A stretch of 64,000 bases of DNA, taken from positions 153,034,352-153,098,351 of the forward strand of contig OZ038381.1 in assembly GCA_964036045.1 (NCBI GenBank), written 5' to 3'. Every line of letters starts with the position of its first letter. The first letter of the stretch is position 1. The notes under the pieces were generated by a model. It was not told where the DNA came from, searched no databases, and worked only from the letters and a program-made list of their open reading frames with translations. The position numbers and the translations under genes were made by a program. Positions 10,864-21,670 of this stretch are shown here, one piece after another. Source of the DNA: Eutreptiella sp. 'Long Island Sound 2002'. Its lineage: Eukaryota; Euglenozoa; Euglenophyceae; Eutreptiales; Eutreptiaceae.

Positions 10864-12022
10864 TCATAGCGGCCTTGGGGGCATGCCACGTGCTGGTAAA
10901 GCGGACTGACTGCCCTGACTCCCACTGCCCTGACTCCCAGACCCTTGGGGTGGGGGTGCACTCCGTGTGACACTATGGGCCACAATGGACCTCGCCCACT
11001 CCTCGTTGGCCTTGGCCGCTTGGAGTTGCGTCTCCAACTCCTTGGCCTTGAGGTGCCAGTCATGGGCACTTGTGGTGGCCTCAGCCAACTTGGTCTCCAG
11101 GTCCACAATCCTCCTCTCCTTGGCGTCACCCTCAGCATGGGCAGCCTTTAGCTCCTCCTTGAGGGAGGCATTGGCCTCCCTCAGCATGGGCAGCCTTCAG
11201 CTCCTCCTTGAGGGAGGCATTGGCCTCCCTGAAGGAGGTCAGGGAAGGCCGGCTGAACTCCCCAATCTCCCTGGAGATGTTCAGCCGGGACTTCCCCAAG
11301 CCCGCCACAACACCGCTGCCATTGGGCACATCGAGGTCCCCCAGGGCCTCGCAGGTGCCACGGCGGGCAGCTGCTTCAACCCTCCCCACCCCCCCAAGCC
11401 CCTCAAGCCCCCCCGAGCTCACAGCAGTAGCAGCAGAGCCGGAAGGCTTGGGGTCCTTCCGGGTGGGGGGGGGTGCAAGGGTGGCCCTCGGCTCAGCGGG
11501 CTCATCATGAGCCCGCTTCAGCCCCCTCCCCCCAAGCTGTTTCCCCGCCCTCGCGGCCAACTCGGCCTGGAGGGCCAGGGAATGCTCCACGGGGACGGGC
11601 TCCCCCCCAAAACTTTGGAGCACCATAATGGAGTCCGAAATGCTCCACTTTTCCCCCGTGGCGCTCAAAGACACCCGCACCTTCCCGGAGCTCTTGCTCC
11701 ACACCGCAGCCCCCCAAATGGCCTCCACAGCCCCCTCTTTCAAATTTGCAATGACCCTAATGGGCAGGCGAATATCATACAATGCACCACTGGCACGGAC
11801 ATTCAATCGGGAATAGCACCCAATGTCTTTGCCAGTGGTGGATGCCAGGTCGGAGGGCGCACTGGCAACATCCCCCCGACCCACTGAAATGGGGTCCACA
11901 TACTCCCGACCGGATACCACTTGGCCTGCGGCAGACTTCGGCGCCACCAACTCCACCTTGGGCTCGGCCACTTCGTAATCGGTGATGCTCCGCAGTGGCC
12001 AGGGATCATACTAGACCTGCAT
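10864..12022 (-). CDS. Block A MQV protein: beta domain plus coiled coil (A2)
   Basis: The likely start is the ATG at 12020-12022, giving MQV-TAG-YDPWPLRSITDYEVAEP. The block B homologue at 18870 starts MQVPFTAWSP, with Trp at residue 8 in both, so the TAG at 12011-12013 lies inside the coding region. A beta-rich segment follows (YDIRLPIRVIANLKEG, VWSKSSGKVRVSLSATGEKW), matching RISFPCPIVVRGG and GHWRVQTGVSRIG in block B. The rest is a linker and a coiled coil (REANASLKEELKAAHAEG, then ERRIVDLETKLAEATTSAHDW). A 49-bp tandem duplication at 11132-11229 breaks the frame in the coil. The tail is Gly-Ser-Gln repeats. Function is unknown; a DNA-binding or partner protein of the transposase is an inference from its constant neighbourhood. 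Confidence 0.55.
11132..11229. repeat. 49-bp tandem duplication in A2
   Basis: The segment from CTCAGCATGGGCAGCCTT to the end of GGAGGCATTGGCCTCC is present twice in a row with offset 49 and one base change. Because 49 is not a multiple of three, the coiled coil shifts frame between copies. Confidence 0.85.
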
Positions 12023-12090
12023 GGGAAGAAAGGGTGGAATTCTAACAAAGAACTAGTCAAAATGGATTGAAATTGGCAGCAAATACTATG

Positions 12091-12270
12091 AGTATACGGC
12101 CGTATACCTCCGAGTATACGGCCGTATACTCCCGAGTGTACGGCCGTATATCCGGAATGGGTGGGCAGGTATACGGCCGTATACTCGCGGTATACGGCCA
12201 TATACTGGGAGTATACGGCCGTATACCGTGGGTATACGGCCGTATACACAAGGTATACGGCCGTATTCCA
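12091..12270. repeat. Block A palindrome cluster, second
   Basis: About eight GTATACGGCCGTATAC-type palindromes with small variations (for example TGTACGGCCGTATA and GTATACGGCCATATAC). The cluster lies just upstream of the A2 start and downstream of the A3 oxygenase exons. Confidence 0.9.
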
Positions 12271-12518
12271 AGACCATGGCACCGGGTGGGTGAGAGGTAT
12301 GCATGCTACACTTGCAACCGAAACGTTCCTGGTTTAAACCCCACTGCCCTCAAACATGCAAGAACGTGTGTAGGCCATTGAAGAATCCTGGGAAGAAGTT
12401 GAAGAGGTTGATGATCAAAGAAAAATTCAACCTGAAGAACCGCAACCATATAGAGAGGCGCCGAAGACAGGGAAAAAAAAAACCCACCAGTGACCCTACC
12501 TTTTGAAATAAATGACAC

Positions 12519-14554
12519 TCAATGAATAACAACAACATAGTTCACCCCATGCCCGGAGCCCACAAATACCTGACTGCAGATGCACCATAGCTCATTCTTC
12601 TCCTCTTCCTCCTCCTCCACGTCCTCAACTTCTTCCCCGGCCTTCTCCTTGCCCTTCGTTGACTTTGCCTTGGGCTTCGGCTTCGACTTCTTCTTTTTTA
12701 AGACCGTCTTGAATGGCCACCACTTCACCCAACCGTAGCTCTCCGCCAGTGCAGCATCCACGAGGTGGTGCTTGTGCCCAAGTGCAAACCAATGCAAAAG
12801 CCCGCCAATTGTGGCATTGGTGGAAGCCAAAGCAACACCACCGATCAAACCCCGCGAAACCACCAATGAACCGGGGGGACAAGCAAGGAAAGTGCCATCC
12901 GAGCCCACAGAAGGCAAGGGGTTAGCATGCATTTGCCGCAATGGGCACTCCTCGTATGAAGGGTGACCCTCAACCCAAACTCGAAGGGGGCCGGAGGACA
13001 AATTTTCATGAATTGCAAAAAAAGTAGCCCCATCAACTGTTGATGGGCATGTAGAACTGCAGTGGGGCCGGACAACGACCCCATCAAGGGGGGGGGGGGG
13101 AATGCGGATTGGCAAAAAATGCGGGAAAATGCGGAAAAAATGCGGAAAATGCGGCACAAAATGCGATAGAAAATGCGGTTTTGTTAGAATGTTGTTTGCC
13201 CCTCAAAACCCCTATGTTCCATCTCGTCTTGCACAATTGGGCGCTCAAAGCATGGACGGTTTGATGGAACAACTTAGTGCAGTAGTTCAACTCAAGAATA
13301 TCACGGACTAGGCTCAAAACCGCTAGGGGCAGAAGCTGCAGCTGCTTGGTCAGGCCAGACCGCTGAATCTCCGCACCGCATCAGGTGCTCCCCCATTGAC
13401 CCAAACCGCCGGGCTCCCCGGGGGGGGGGGGGGGATACCCCAACATACATACCTCAAAATGATCCCCATGACACGCTACTGATTTTGAATATACACAACT
13501 GGGGAAAAATTTTTTCAAAAAAAATTTGCCCATCAACTCAGGCTCCCATCAGCGAAGGTCCGACCCGGAGGTCGGGTCAGGGTCAATGTCCTTTTTTGTG
13601 CTTTTCATCCATTTTTGAATTCTCCACAAAATTCTGAGTATTTTGAGCATAGACACATAGGGTCAAACAAAAAATTTTCCCCTTGCCATCTTCCTAAAAA
13701 AAAAAAATCTCCGGCGCCTCTGGCGCCCACAAAACCCATTGTTCCTCACAACTAACTGACTACAAGACAATGCCACTAGAATGTTTCCTCTTGAACATTA
13801 CACTAAGGGACCTGCCCAAAAAATGCAAAAAAATGCGGAAAATGCGGAAAAATGCGAATCGCATATTGCGCTCCCCCCTGCCCCATGCAACACCACTGTG
13901 TTGTGTCATCGTCTCACCCTGATTCCAAGCGCCCTCCTCACAGGCACCACACTGCCCCTCCGTGGCGTGGGTGGCACACAATGGCACGTTACCACATGTG
14001 CCACAAAAAATTGTGGTAGCAGCAGTTACATCCAACAACACCTCACAACCAACTGCACCACAAGTGGCATGAGGGCCTTGAGACCCTTCGGGGAATGCGG
14101 CCGCTTCGTTGGCCCAAGGGGGAACAACAACAGGGCAAGTGTTGTTGTAGTCGAGCCTTGAGGTACCCACGGAAATGAAACCAAAAACACGGGGCCGATG
14201 GGGGTTAGTGGTAGGGCAAATACCTCCGCGATGCACAGTAAGTGCATTGCCCAACCACACATCCCCGATGTCCAATGGGGCCAATGGGGCCACCACCCAA
14301 GGGTCCGGGAGGCCCGTGTGTGATGCAACCACGAAATCCCCAGCACAACCATCATCGGGTGTGGGGCAGAACATCGGGAACAAGCAAATAACATGGTGTT
14401 GGTCTAGACCGGTAGCATAGCTGAGGTTAATGTCACGGTGCCAACACTGTTTTTTTTCCACATACACTGTACCGGCCTTCACCACAATAAAGGTGGTATG
14501 TACCCTTCGTGAACGGCCGTTAAGTGGCCGTTTGAATAATTGCGTGAATTTCAC
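12519..14554 (-). CDS. Block A oxygenase with two beta-helix cores (A3), 5' part missing
   Basis: The first part (13870-14554) has a 2OG-Fe(II) core: His39 and Asp41 in CWHRD, His108 in ALTVHRGG, Arg120/122 in PHRPRVFGF. A Cys/His cluster follows (C165, C170, C184, C187, C193, H196, C202, C205). The second part (about 12580-13080) begins near DGVVVRPHCSSTCPS and holds a second, degenerate core (ACPPGSLVVSRGLIGG) that lacks an obvious iron site. An acidic linker and ELWCICSQ then end at a clean CAG|GTATTT donor. The parts are separated by 780 bp rich in TGCGG repeats. Relative to B3 and C3 the N-terminal domain is absent; block B begins about 200 bp upstream, so truncation by B is plausible. 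Base-modifying activity is inferred from the fold only. Confidence 0.55.
13090..13870. repeat. Insert or intron bounded by AATGCGGAA repeats
   Basis: At 13102-13180 the phrase ATGCGGAAA recurs about seven times, and at 13808-13860 about five times in the same orientation. Between them lie poly-G/C runs (13089-13100, 13423-13434), TCCGACCCGGAGGTCGGGTC (an inverted repeat near 13559) and AT-rich sequence without a gene. It splits the A3 oxygenase and could be a large intron or an inserted element. Confidence 0.55.
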
Positions 14555-14756
14555 GTGAATTTACCCAAATTTTGAGGTTTTTGGGGGAAAATGCCATATT
14601 CTTGGTTCATTCCAAGGGCTTTGAGGGGCCAAAACTCCTCCCCTAGCTTTGTTACGCATCATCCAATGAAAGTCCCGCCCCAAAAGCATGCATCATGACC
14701 GCACCGTGCCCAAAACGAGACGTGCCGGAACCCGGCAAGCCTGTAGCCGATCCACA

Positions 14757-14845
14757 GCCGTGAATTCACGTGAATTCGTACGAAATTCGCAAGAATTTCG
14801 TACGAATTTCGTACGAATTTCACGTGAATTCACGTGATTTTACAC
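14757..14845. repeat. Block B palindrome cluster, first
   Basis: CACGTGAATTCACGTG-like and ATTCGTACGAAT-like palindromes, about six in tandem, downstream of the B1 stop. The sequence just left (14508-14535) has a separate AACGGCCGTT palindrome. Confidence 0.85.
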
Positions 14846-14950
14846 AAATGTTACCCGTGTGCACCCCCTGATTTGTCCTCACACCCCTAGTAAGCCCCCC
14901 AGCATGCACCCCGGTCACAGGCAACAATGGTCTGGGTTCGTAAGGTCATC

Positions 14951-16714
14951 TCATGTCCGTCTCTTGCGGCACCGGAACCGCCGCTGTAGAGTCTGAAGGT
15001 GCTGCATGTCGGTTAGAAGCCGTCTTCTTGTGCGGCTTGCATACGTTTGTACACTTATGGGCCCTTGCCCATGTTGAGCCCTTTTGGTCGCATCCCACCC
15101 ATGCAACCAAAGGCTATCGTCAATGGTGTGGTTGTCAACAACCACTTGTACCCCTAGTCTCCCCCGGAGGAGGCTTAGGCCCCCGCTGTAGCGCAACATG
15201 CGCTTCAGCCTCCGGTGACTTCCCTCCATGGCAAAGCAGGAGAACTTTGACAAGATTCTCCACTTCTTTGCAAAATAATACTTGTGGTCGATCCAAAGAT
15301 GCGTCCACAGAAGTTTGCCCCACTGGAGCTCATTGTGGGCAGCGCCCATGGCTATGCTATGGTTCCGGAGCCGCCCCAAGTCGGCCCCGGAGAACCATGC
15401 GGAACGCCACGCGTATACACACATGCTTGCAAAATTCTCCCACCACGTTTTGCACACCGACTCCCAACTTTTTCCCCCTACTTGATGCTGCCTCACACTA
15501 GGCTGCTCTAGGCAAGCATCTATTATCTTCTCCCAACCCCTATTCCGCATGAAATGGATGGCAGCAGCACACTCCATCCTCACCTTCCCCTTGCTGTTTG
15601 CCTTGTCATTATTTAATGAGGCACGGGTGCAAGTTCGTGCAGCAAGCCGTGCCTCATCTAGAACCGGTTGCAGCATGGTGCGTGCCACAGTGGCCGGTGC
15701 CTTCCCTGTCAATTGTACAACTAGGTCCTGAGTCCCGTTGACTGCACACAACAGGACACGAAGGACCCCATGGAGGCCATAATCAGGCACTCGCCTATCA
15801 CTCGTAATGGTCCTATATATAGCATTTATGGCAACGGCTGGTTCCCAGTTGCCGTGTGTCGCACTTGCGGTGCCAAAGGTAGCAAGGCACAGAGCACGGT
15901 TACGCATGCAGACCCAACACACAGTGGCACCAGGGGATTCTGCCTTCCAGTTTTGGCAGCCCGCCATGAGCACCTGTGCTTTACCATCTGCACACAGAAA
16001 AAAAAGGGACTGCCTATCGTTCCCTGCCGTATCCTTAAAACTTACGGTTGCGGCCTTGCGCAACTCATCATCAAAATCAATTTCCTGGGAGTCCGTGTAG
16101 AGGGTCTCCCACTTTTCACTACCCCCTAGTAGCCACCAACTAGATAGTTGGTTGGGGCTGGCGGTGCCACCAAGCGTGCAATGGACGTACGAGGCCTCAT
16201 GCCTCGATGTACCGTCCACCGCAATAGGCAACCAATGCAGCTGTCGGTCCCCGGGCTGCATGATGGCTGAGGGTGGGGGTGGTCGACACTTGAATAGGTG
16301 GCCGATGCGGTCAGGTAGGTAGCAGGCCGCACCATTTATGGCCGTGTCGTCACCCGTATAGGCAGTGAACGCCCGGGACTCCGGCAACGCTAGCTGCCGA
16401 AGCATGCCGTACACCTGGTCCCATACCACACCGTACGTCATGCTCCCCACTAGGTACCGGGACTCCGTCCTAGAGAGGTGCAATGACCGGATCCTCTAGA
16501 CGGCCATGATCAACCTCTCCTCCTGGGTGGGCTCGGGCTGGACGGTGGCTACAATTCTTGTTTCGGGGGTAAGCACTATTTGCCCCGTGTCGGGCAGATA
16601 CTTGACGGTGTAGGGTGCTGCAAGCTCCTTGGTAATAACCTCCTGGAGCTCTTGTAGGCACCGCCGTCGTGTACGATCCGCTAGCAGATGGAATGGCTCC
16701 TTGGGCCGTGGCAT
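14951..16714 (-). CDS. Block B transposase-like protein (B1)
   Basis: The start chosen is MPRPKEPFHLL at 16714. The frame runs through TAG at 16496-16498 (RLIMAV-TAG-RIRSLHLS) and on to a TGA stop. Numbering from the internal Met at 16483, candidate catalytic residues are Asp90 (IAVDGT), Asp166 (CADGKAQ) and Glu420 (AMEGSHRRLK). Cys189/192 (CWVC) follow the second Asp, and WTHLWIDH precedes the Glu. PDYGLHGVLR is shared with C1. These residues line up in all three copies, which supports a DDE transposase with a small zinc knuckle. The TAG falls at the same aligned place as the TAG in A1. Palindrome clusters flank the gene on both sides. Family unnamed. Confidence 0.6.
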
Positions 16715-16825
16715 GGTGTGAAATACAAGACCTATGAATGGGCAGGCAGTCATCGCAAGCTTTCTACCATCCCCCTCCCGCAGACAACTCTCTCTACTGT
16801 GATTCGCATGCAATTTGAAGAAATT

Positions 16826-16976
16826 TACATAAATTCGCACGAAATTCGTACGAAATTTGTACGAATTTCGTACCAATTTCGTGCGAATTTCACGTGAATA
16901 GAAATGTGTGAATATTCTGAAAATGTGAAATTCGTACGAAATGGGTACGAATTTCGTGCGAATTTCACATGACTGT
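16826..16976. repeat. Block B palindrome cluster, second
   Basis: About eight ATTCGTACGAAAT and ATTCGTGCGAAT units just upstream of the B1 start. Confidence 0.9.
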
Positions 16977-17383
16977 CACAGAATTTCTGCCAAAGCCTCA
17001 TCCTTCTGCCCTCATTGACCCTCACAAAGCAAGCTCACGATGGTGCTCATGGGTTATCACACACCCAGTCCAGTGGCTGTCATTCCGGCTGTCACTCAGC
17101 CAGCAGTGTAACACGTCAGGGGGCATAGCATACCCCAAATAAAATACAAACAGGTCCGCAGAAAAAATCGCAAACAGGTCAGGGGGCACACCGTACCCCA
17201 ATTAATGTACAAACAGTGCTGCAGAAAATTTCGCACAGTGGGGGGGGGGTACCCCACATATCGGTCAAACCGCCCATGCTTGGGGGGGGGGGGGCAAGAT
17301 AACATTCGTCGTGGTTAGAAAGGACAGGTGCTCCGGAGGGTACCTACGCACCCCCCCCCCCCCCCCCGGGAGCAGAGCTCCGG
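16977..17383. other. No gene; two 65-bp repeats and poly-C/G runs
   Basis: The phrase ACAGGTC-x-GGGGGCA followed by TACCCCAA and GTACAAACAG occurs twice near 17115-17215. Long G and C runs occur at 17229-17238, 17281-17292 and 17351-17367. Confidence 0.6.
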
Positions 17384-18870
17384 CTAGCGGAGCCCTGGGA
17401 GCTCTGCTCCGCCACCGCCTCCACAAAGGAGGGGTCCATGGCCGCCGACGTGAGGCGGTGGGGGGGGGTACTGCCGGCGCACTTCCTCCATTGCGGCAGT
17501 CACCTTGGGGGCGTCGGGGGCCACGCTGTCCACATCGACCTGCTGGCCACTGGCCAACATGGCCATTCGTAGGCCGGTGGACACTGCGGACATCTGGCCG
17601 GCGCATGCCTCGGCCTGGGCATGCCAGGCCTGTGCGCCGGCCAGGAGGTACCGGACACCGGCAGCACTGGCCCCCCCCCTGTCACCCGGGGGGGCGGGGG
17701 CCTCGGCACCCTCTGCCCTCTCCACTGCCTCTGCTGGCTGTGCCGCTGGCTTTGCCCTGCACAACGTCGCCACGTCGCGCTCAAGAGTCCTCACCTTGGT
17801 GGCCAGCCGGTCACGCTCCTTGGTGACGTCCGCCAACCGCGACTCGCAGTCCCGCCTGTCCTCGTTGGCCCTGGACAGACGGGCCTCGAGGTCGCGCTTG
17901 GCGGCCTCCGCGCTAATGGCGCGTGCCTCCCACGCCCCCGCCCGCTGCTGGTCCACCCACTCGTGCACCACCCCCCTCTGCCCCCGCCCCCCCAAAGGCT
18001 CCGCCTGCTCCGCCCGCAGTGCCCACTCCGCCGGGGTGGCCGTACGCGGGGCTTTGGGGGGGGGGGTGGGGCCCGTGTCCCCTTCGGGGCGCCCTTTCCG
18101 CTTGCGCGTGGGGGGGGGTTCGTCCTCCTCGACGTCAATGACGTCAACCGCCGCCCCCATCTTCCGCTGCCTCCCCACATGGACGCGCATGGCAAGCCAT
18201 GCCACGTCCACCAGTCCGGCCTCCGCTGCTCCCAACCCGTGAGCACATTCAGCCCAAAAATCCCAGCCGTCGTCACCGTCCCCGCCTCCCCGATCCGCGA
18301 CACCCCCGTCTGCACCCGCCAGTGCCCACTCACAAGCCGGTAGGCAAACATGCCCCCCAGCTCCTGCCCCGCAGGCAGGTTGGCCCCCCCCCGGACCACA
18401 ATGGGGCAGGGGAAGGAGATGCGGAGGGTGCAGTGCACCCCCCGCGACTCCAACACCATGTCCCACACGGCACTGAGATGCTGCTGCCGCCCATCGGGCC
18501 CGGGCGGCACCTGCTGGGTCCGGGCCGGATCCGGCTGCCTGGCGGCGAGGGTGACCCGGTCCAGGGGGGGGTCGTTGTGGGTGTCGCCCAACTCGTCGCG
18601 GGACGGCTGGGGCACCACCACCGCGCGCGCCACATGCCCCCTGGCGGTGCTGGCCTCGCTGCCTCCCGAACGTCGAGAGCGCTGCGACCCCTCACTGCGC
18701 ACACTGCCGGCCTCGCTTGGTGCCCGTCCACCGCCGGTGCCTGCGGGCTGGTAGCCACCGGGGCCTTCGGCGGGCCCGGCGTGCTCCTCGGGCAATCGGG
18801 GCCGGGGCTTGTACTTGAGCTTGGTGTGGTGCCAAATATCCGGCGACCAAGCGGTGAACGGGACTTGCAT
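17384..18870 (-). CDS. Block B MQV protein: beta domain plus coiled coil (B2)
   Basis: The start is ATG at 18868-18870 (MQVPFTAWSPDIWHHTK). A Gly/Ser/Arg-rich linker precedes a beta-rich segment (VHCTLRISFPCPIVVRGG to GHWRVQTGVSRIG) similar to that in A2. The frame then shifts by one near 18262, beside GGGATTTTTGGGC, into a basic patch (PTRKRKGRPEG) and a long coiled coil (EAAKRDLEARLSRANEDRR, KERDRLATKVRTLERDVA). The end at TAG 17384-17386 is uncertain because TAG may be read through and poly-C runs lie nearby. It sits between two TTCGTACGAA clusters, like B1 and B3. Role unknown; the pairing with oxygenase and transposase in both A and B suggests a shared function. Confidence 0.55.
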
Positions 18871-18956
18871 GCAGATGTGGGGAGGTGTGCCAGGCACAAA
18901 TTGAGAAAGGGGGAGTGGACACGAGGCAATGCAAGAGCAAAAGGAGCAAATTGGAC

Positions 18957-19076
18957 GAAATTCACAGAAATTCGTACGAAATTCGTACGAATTTCGTTCG
19001 AATTTCATATTTCGAGAAAATTCAAACAAATTTATTCACGTGAAATTCGTACGAATTTCACGTGAATTTCGTCCAA
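18957..19076. repeat. Block B palindrome cluster, third
   Basis: ATTCGTACGAAATTCGTACG repeats plus TTCACGTGAAATTCGTACG, between B3 (3' end) and B2 (5' end). Confidence 0.9.
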
Positions 19077-19089
19077 TTTGCCAATACAC

Positions 19090-21035
19090 AAAGCAAACAC
19101 ACAAGCAAGCACACCTTGCACTCGCATGGGCAGGTGATGCTCCATGCCCCGGTCCTCGCGCACTTGGGCGACCGCCACGCTGGGACCGTGTTCACCAGGT
19201 GCCACAGCGTGGTCGGCCGACCCGGGGGGGCAATGCCGGACAAGGCGAAGTGGATCTCCGACTCCGCATCGACATCGCCCCCCTTGGCGACCTCCAGCTG
19301 GTGCACGCTGCCCACGAAGAACAGCATGCACTGGGGGCCGACCTCGATGACGGCGAGGTCGGAGGCCGGGGCCGACCGGGAGATGAAGGTGGGGTGGAAG
19401 GGGCAGGTGGGGGGGCCTGCCGGGAGCGTCTGGGGGGGGGTCGGCGAAGAGGGCCTGGGCAGCCTCCCCCTCCCACAACCCCACCCTCCCAACCGCCCCC
19501 TTCCCCACCCACAACACCTGGTCCACGCTGGGGAGGTCCCAGCTGGACAAATCCCCAGCAACGTCCAGGGCCTCCTTGGGGGGGGTGGCGTCCAAGTGTG
19601 TGGTGTTGGACTGGTGGTGTTTGTGTCGGGGGTCAGGGCTCCACAAGTTAAAAAGAGCCCCCTGCAGCCCATCCTTGGAGTCGGGGAGGGCAGGCAATCC
19701 ATGATGGCCGCTGGTGGCCACCATCAGCAGCATGTCCCCCCGATGCAGCTCAACGGTGTCCCAGCGCGCCTCCCCCGCCTCCCCCAGGGCCGTCCCCACC
19801 TGCACCGCCACCTGGTAGTCCTCTGACAAGCAGAGGAAGCTACTCAGGTGGCAGTCCCCCACCGCCTTGTCGCTGGGGGGGAGGACCTCGGGGTGGGTGG
19901 CCACGTCGGTGTGGGGGAGCTGCGGCCCACTCCCCACACTGGCCACAATGACGCTGCCCGGCGTCATTGGGTGGAGGTCCCCAACCCCAGGGACACTTTC
20001 GGTGAGGTGGGGGTGGAACTTCTTGAAGAGAGGCCCCCCCACCCCCGACCCCAAGGTGCTCTTGCTTTGCCACCGGCGGGGGAGCTCGGGATCCTTGGCC
20101 TGCTCCTCACGCCGCGTGGCGTTGAAAAGGAGCTCAAAATTCTTTGCGACGACTTTTTCGTCGCCGCTGCCCCACGCCTTCATCACCTTGTTCCACCCCA
20201 CCTCACAATCCCGTGCCTCCACAAGCCCCCGAAGCACAATGTAGCCGTTCCCATCAACAAAGTTGAGGGGCGGCTGAGAGGGGCCAACCCTGTCGGGGGC
20301 GGGGTCAGGGCTGCCCGTCACCCCATGAGGGGGGTCGGGAAGGGGTTCGGTGCGGAGGGGGGGTTCACTCGAAATGAAGGGGGGGGCGCATGAGGCACCA
20401 CGGTACCATTGCAAAGAAGTTGTGCTGTAGAAGGTGGGGTGGGTGATGTCGGGGATGTGCACCTGGGGGGGGATGGTGGGATGGAAAGGGGCGACGCCCA
20501 AATCATCCCACCACCGGGGGTTGGCAAGATGCCAAGAAAAGGGGAAAAAAGAGTGGTTTGCTGGTGCACCTGCAGCAAGATCCTGCAGGCACACCATATC
20601 GCAGTGGGGGGGGGTGTGGACGAGGTTAGTGGTGGGGTACACCTGGACGTGGGCGTCCTTAGGCTTCCCCACAGGGTTATTCCTCATCGAGTTGAGGAGC
20701 TGGTCAACACTGGAGGGGAGAGGGGTTAGATGGAGAAATTTGAGGGTGGGGAGTTGGTGGCGCAGTTCCCTCCACAGGGTTGTGGCCCATCCCCTCCCCC
20801 CGAGGTAGCTGTTGCGGGTGGGGCTGCGCATGTCGATGTGGATGACATCGGGGGAGGGGTCGAGGGAGGCTGCCCAGCCCAAGATGGCATCCACCCCCAG
20901 TGCCTCCGACTCGTACGTTGCCTCCTCCAATTGATGGTGGGCAACGGGGAGGGCTTGGTAGTGGGCCAGGGTGTCGGCTGCGGGGTCGGGGCGCGAGGCC
21001 AGGCTGGCGAGCTGCGACATACTCTGCTGGGACAT
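19090..21035 (-). CDS. Block B oxygenase with two beta-helix cores (B3)
   Basis: The start is MSQQSMSQLASLASR at 21035. An N-terminal domain of about 200 residues ends in HIPDITHPTFYST, a phrase shared with C3. The first 2OG-Fe(II) core follows: GPQLPHTDVA (His and Asp ligands) and MVATSGHHGLPAL (distal His). The frame slips by one at a poly-C run near 19431-19440. The second core is then ASDLAVIEVGPQCMLFFVGS-VHQ and IHFALSGIAPP. The protein ends WSITCPCECK at a K|GTGTGC donor-like site. A3 and C3 end the same way (CICSQ|GT and CSCSEK|GT), so a short 3' exon probably follows. Oxidation of a base or methyl group is the family's known chemistry. The double core and Cys-rich tail are unusual. 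Confidence 0.6.
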
Positions 21036-21096
21036 TGTCAAAAGAGAATGCGAAGAAAGGCTTTGAGAGCTGTGAGAAAGCGAAACAGTGGAAATG

Positions 21097-21200
21097 AGGG
21101 TAAATTCGTACGAATTTCGTACGAATTTCACATTCTGTGAATCTGTGAATCTAGCGTGAATTTCTGCGTGAATTTAGGTGCGTGAATCTCACATTCACGC
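21097..21200. repeat. Block B palindrome cluster, fourth
   Basis: AATTCGTACGAATTTCGTAC repeats followed by GTGAATCT phrases, directly upstream of B3. With the other three clusters it brackets each of the three B genes. Confidence 0.9.
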
Positions 21201-21556
21201 GAATCTCACCAAATCTGTTAAACCATGCGGGGACTTTAAACCTCTAAATTGCACCTATTTGTTGCATCTTACTTTGGGCGAAGGTAGCACGACAAAAGCA
21301 CACGATAGCACCAAGTTACGAGCAAAACACAGCAAAATTGGGTGAAATTCACGGTACCGTGAATCTCGGATTCAAACGGCCGGTTCACGAAGGGTACATG
21401 CACACTTGGCACGAAGAAAGCATTGTTCCATCTTTTTTTGATGAATGTGCAAAAGACTGTGAATGTGCAAGAAGCTGTGCTTCCCGATGTAGTGTACACT
21501 GTGGAGCCGTAGCTCAAAACTGGGGGCCATGGAGGCATATCAATCATATATAGAGG
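21201..21556. other. No sure gene; 18-bp palindrome at 21347-21364
   Basis: ATTCACGGTACCGTGAAT is a perfect palindrome. Next to it TTCAAACGGCC and TTCACGAAGGGTACAT match, in opposite orientation, the 5' coding part of A3 near 14500-14530. A plus-strand ORF at 21338-21553 reads FKRPVHEGYMHTWHEES but has no known domain. Confidence 0.5.
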
Positions 21557-21670
21557 TCACATGCCTTGGGACCCCTGTTCAGCCTGGACGAAGACCCCCT
21601 TATTCTCTATGTACCCCCTTTGCTTCGTCCACGACGACTCCCAAACCGAAAATTTTTGATTATACAACCC

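Noticed and set aside
11132-11971. Start of A2 at the GTG near 11971
   Set aside because: The ATG at 12022 gives MQV plus an aligned Trp as in B2; the GTG has no such support.
10168-12270. Short palindromic repeats as a CRISPR array
   Set aside because: Spacing is irregular, repeats are fully palindromic 16-mers, there are no cas genes, and the context is eukaryotic.
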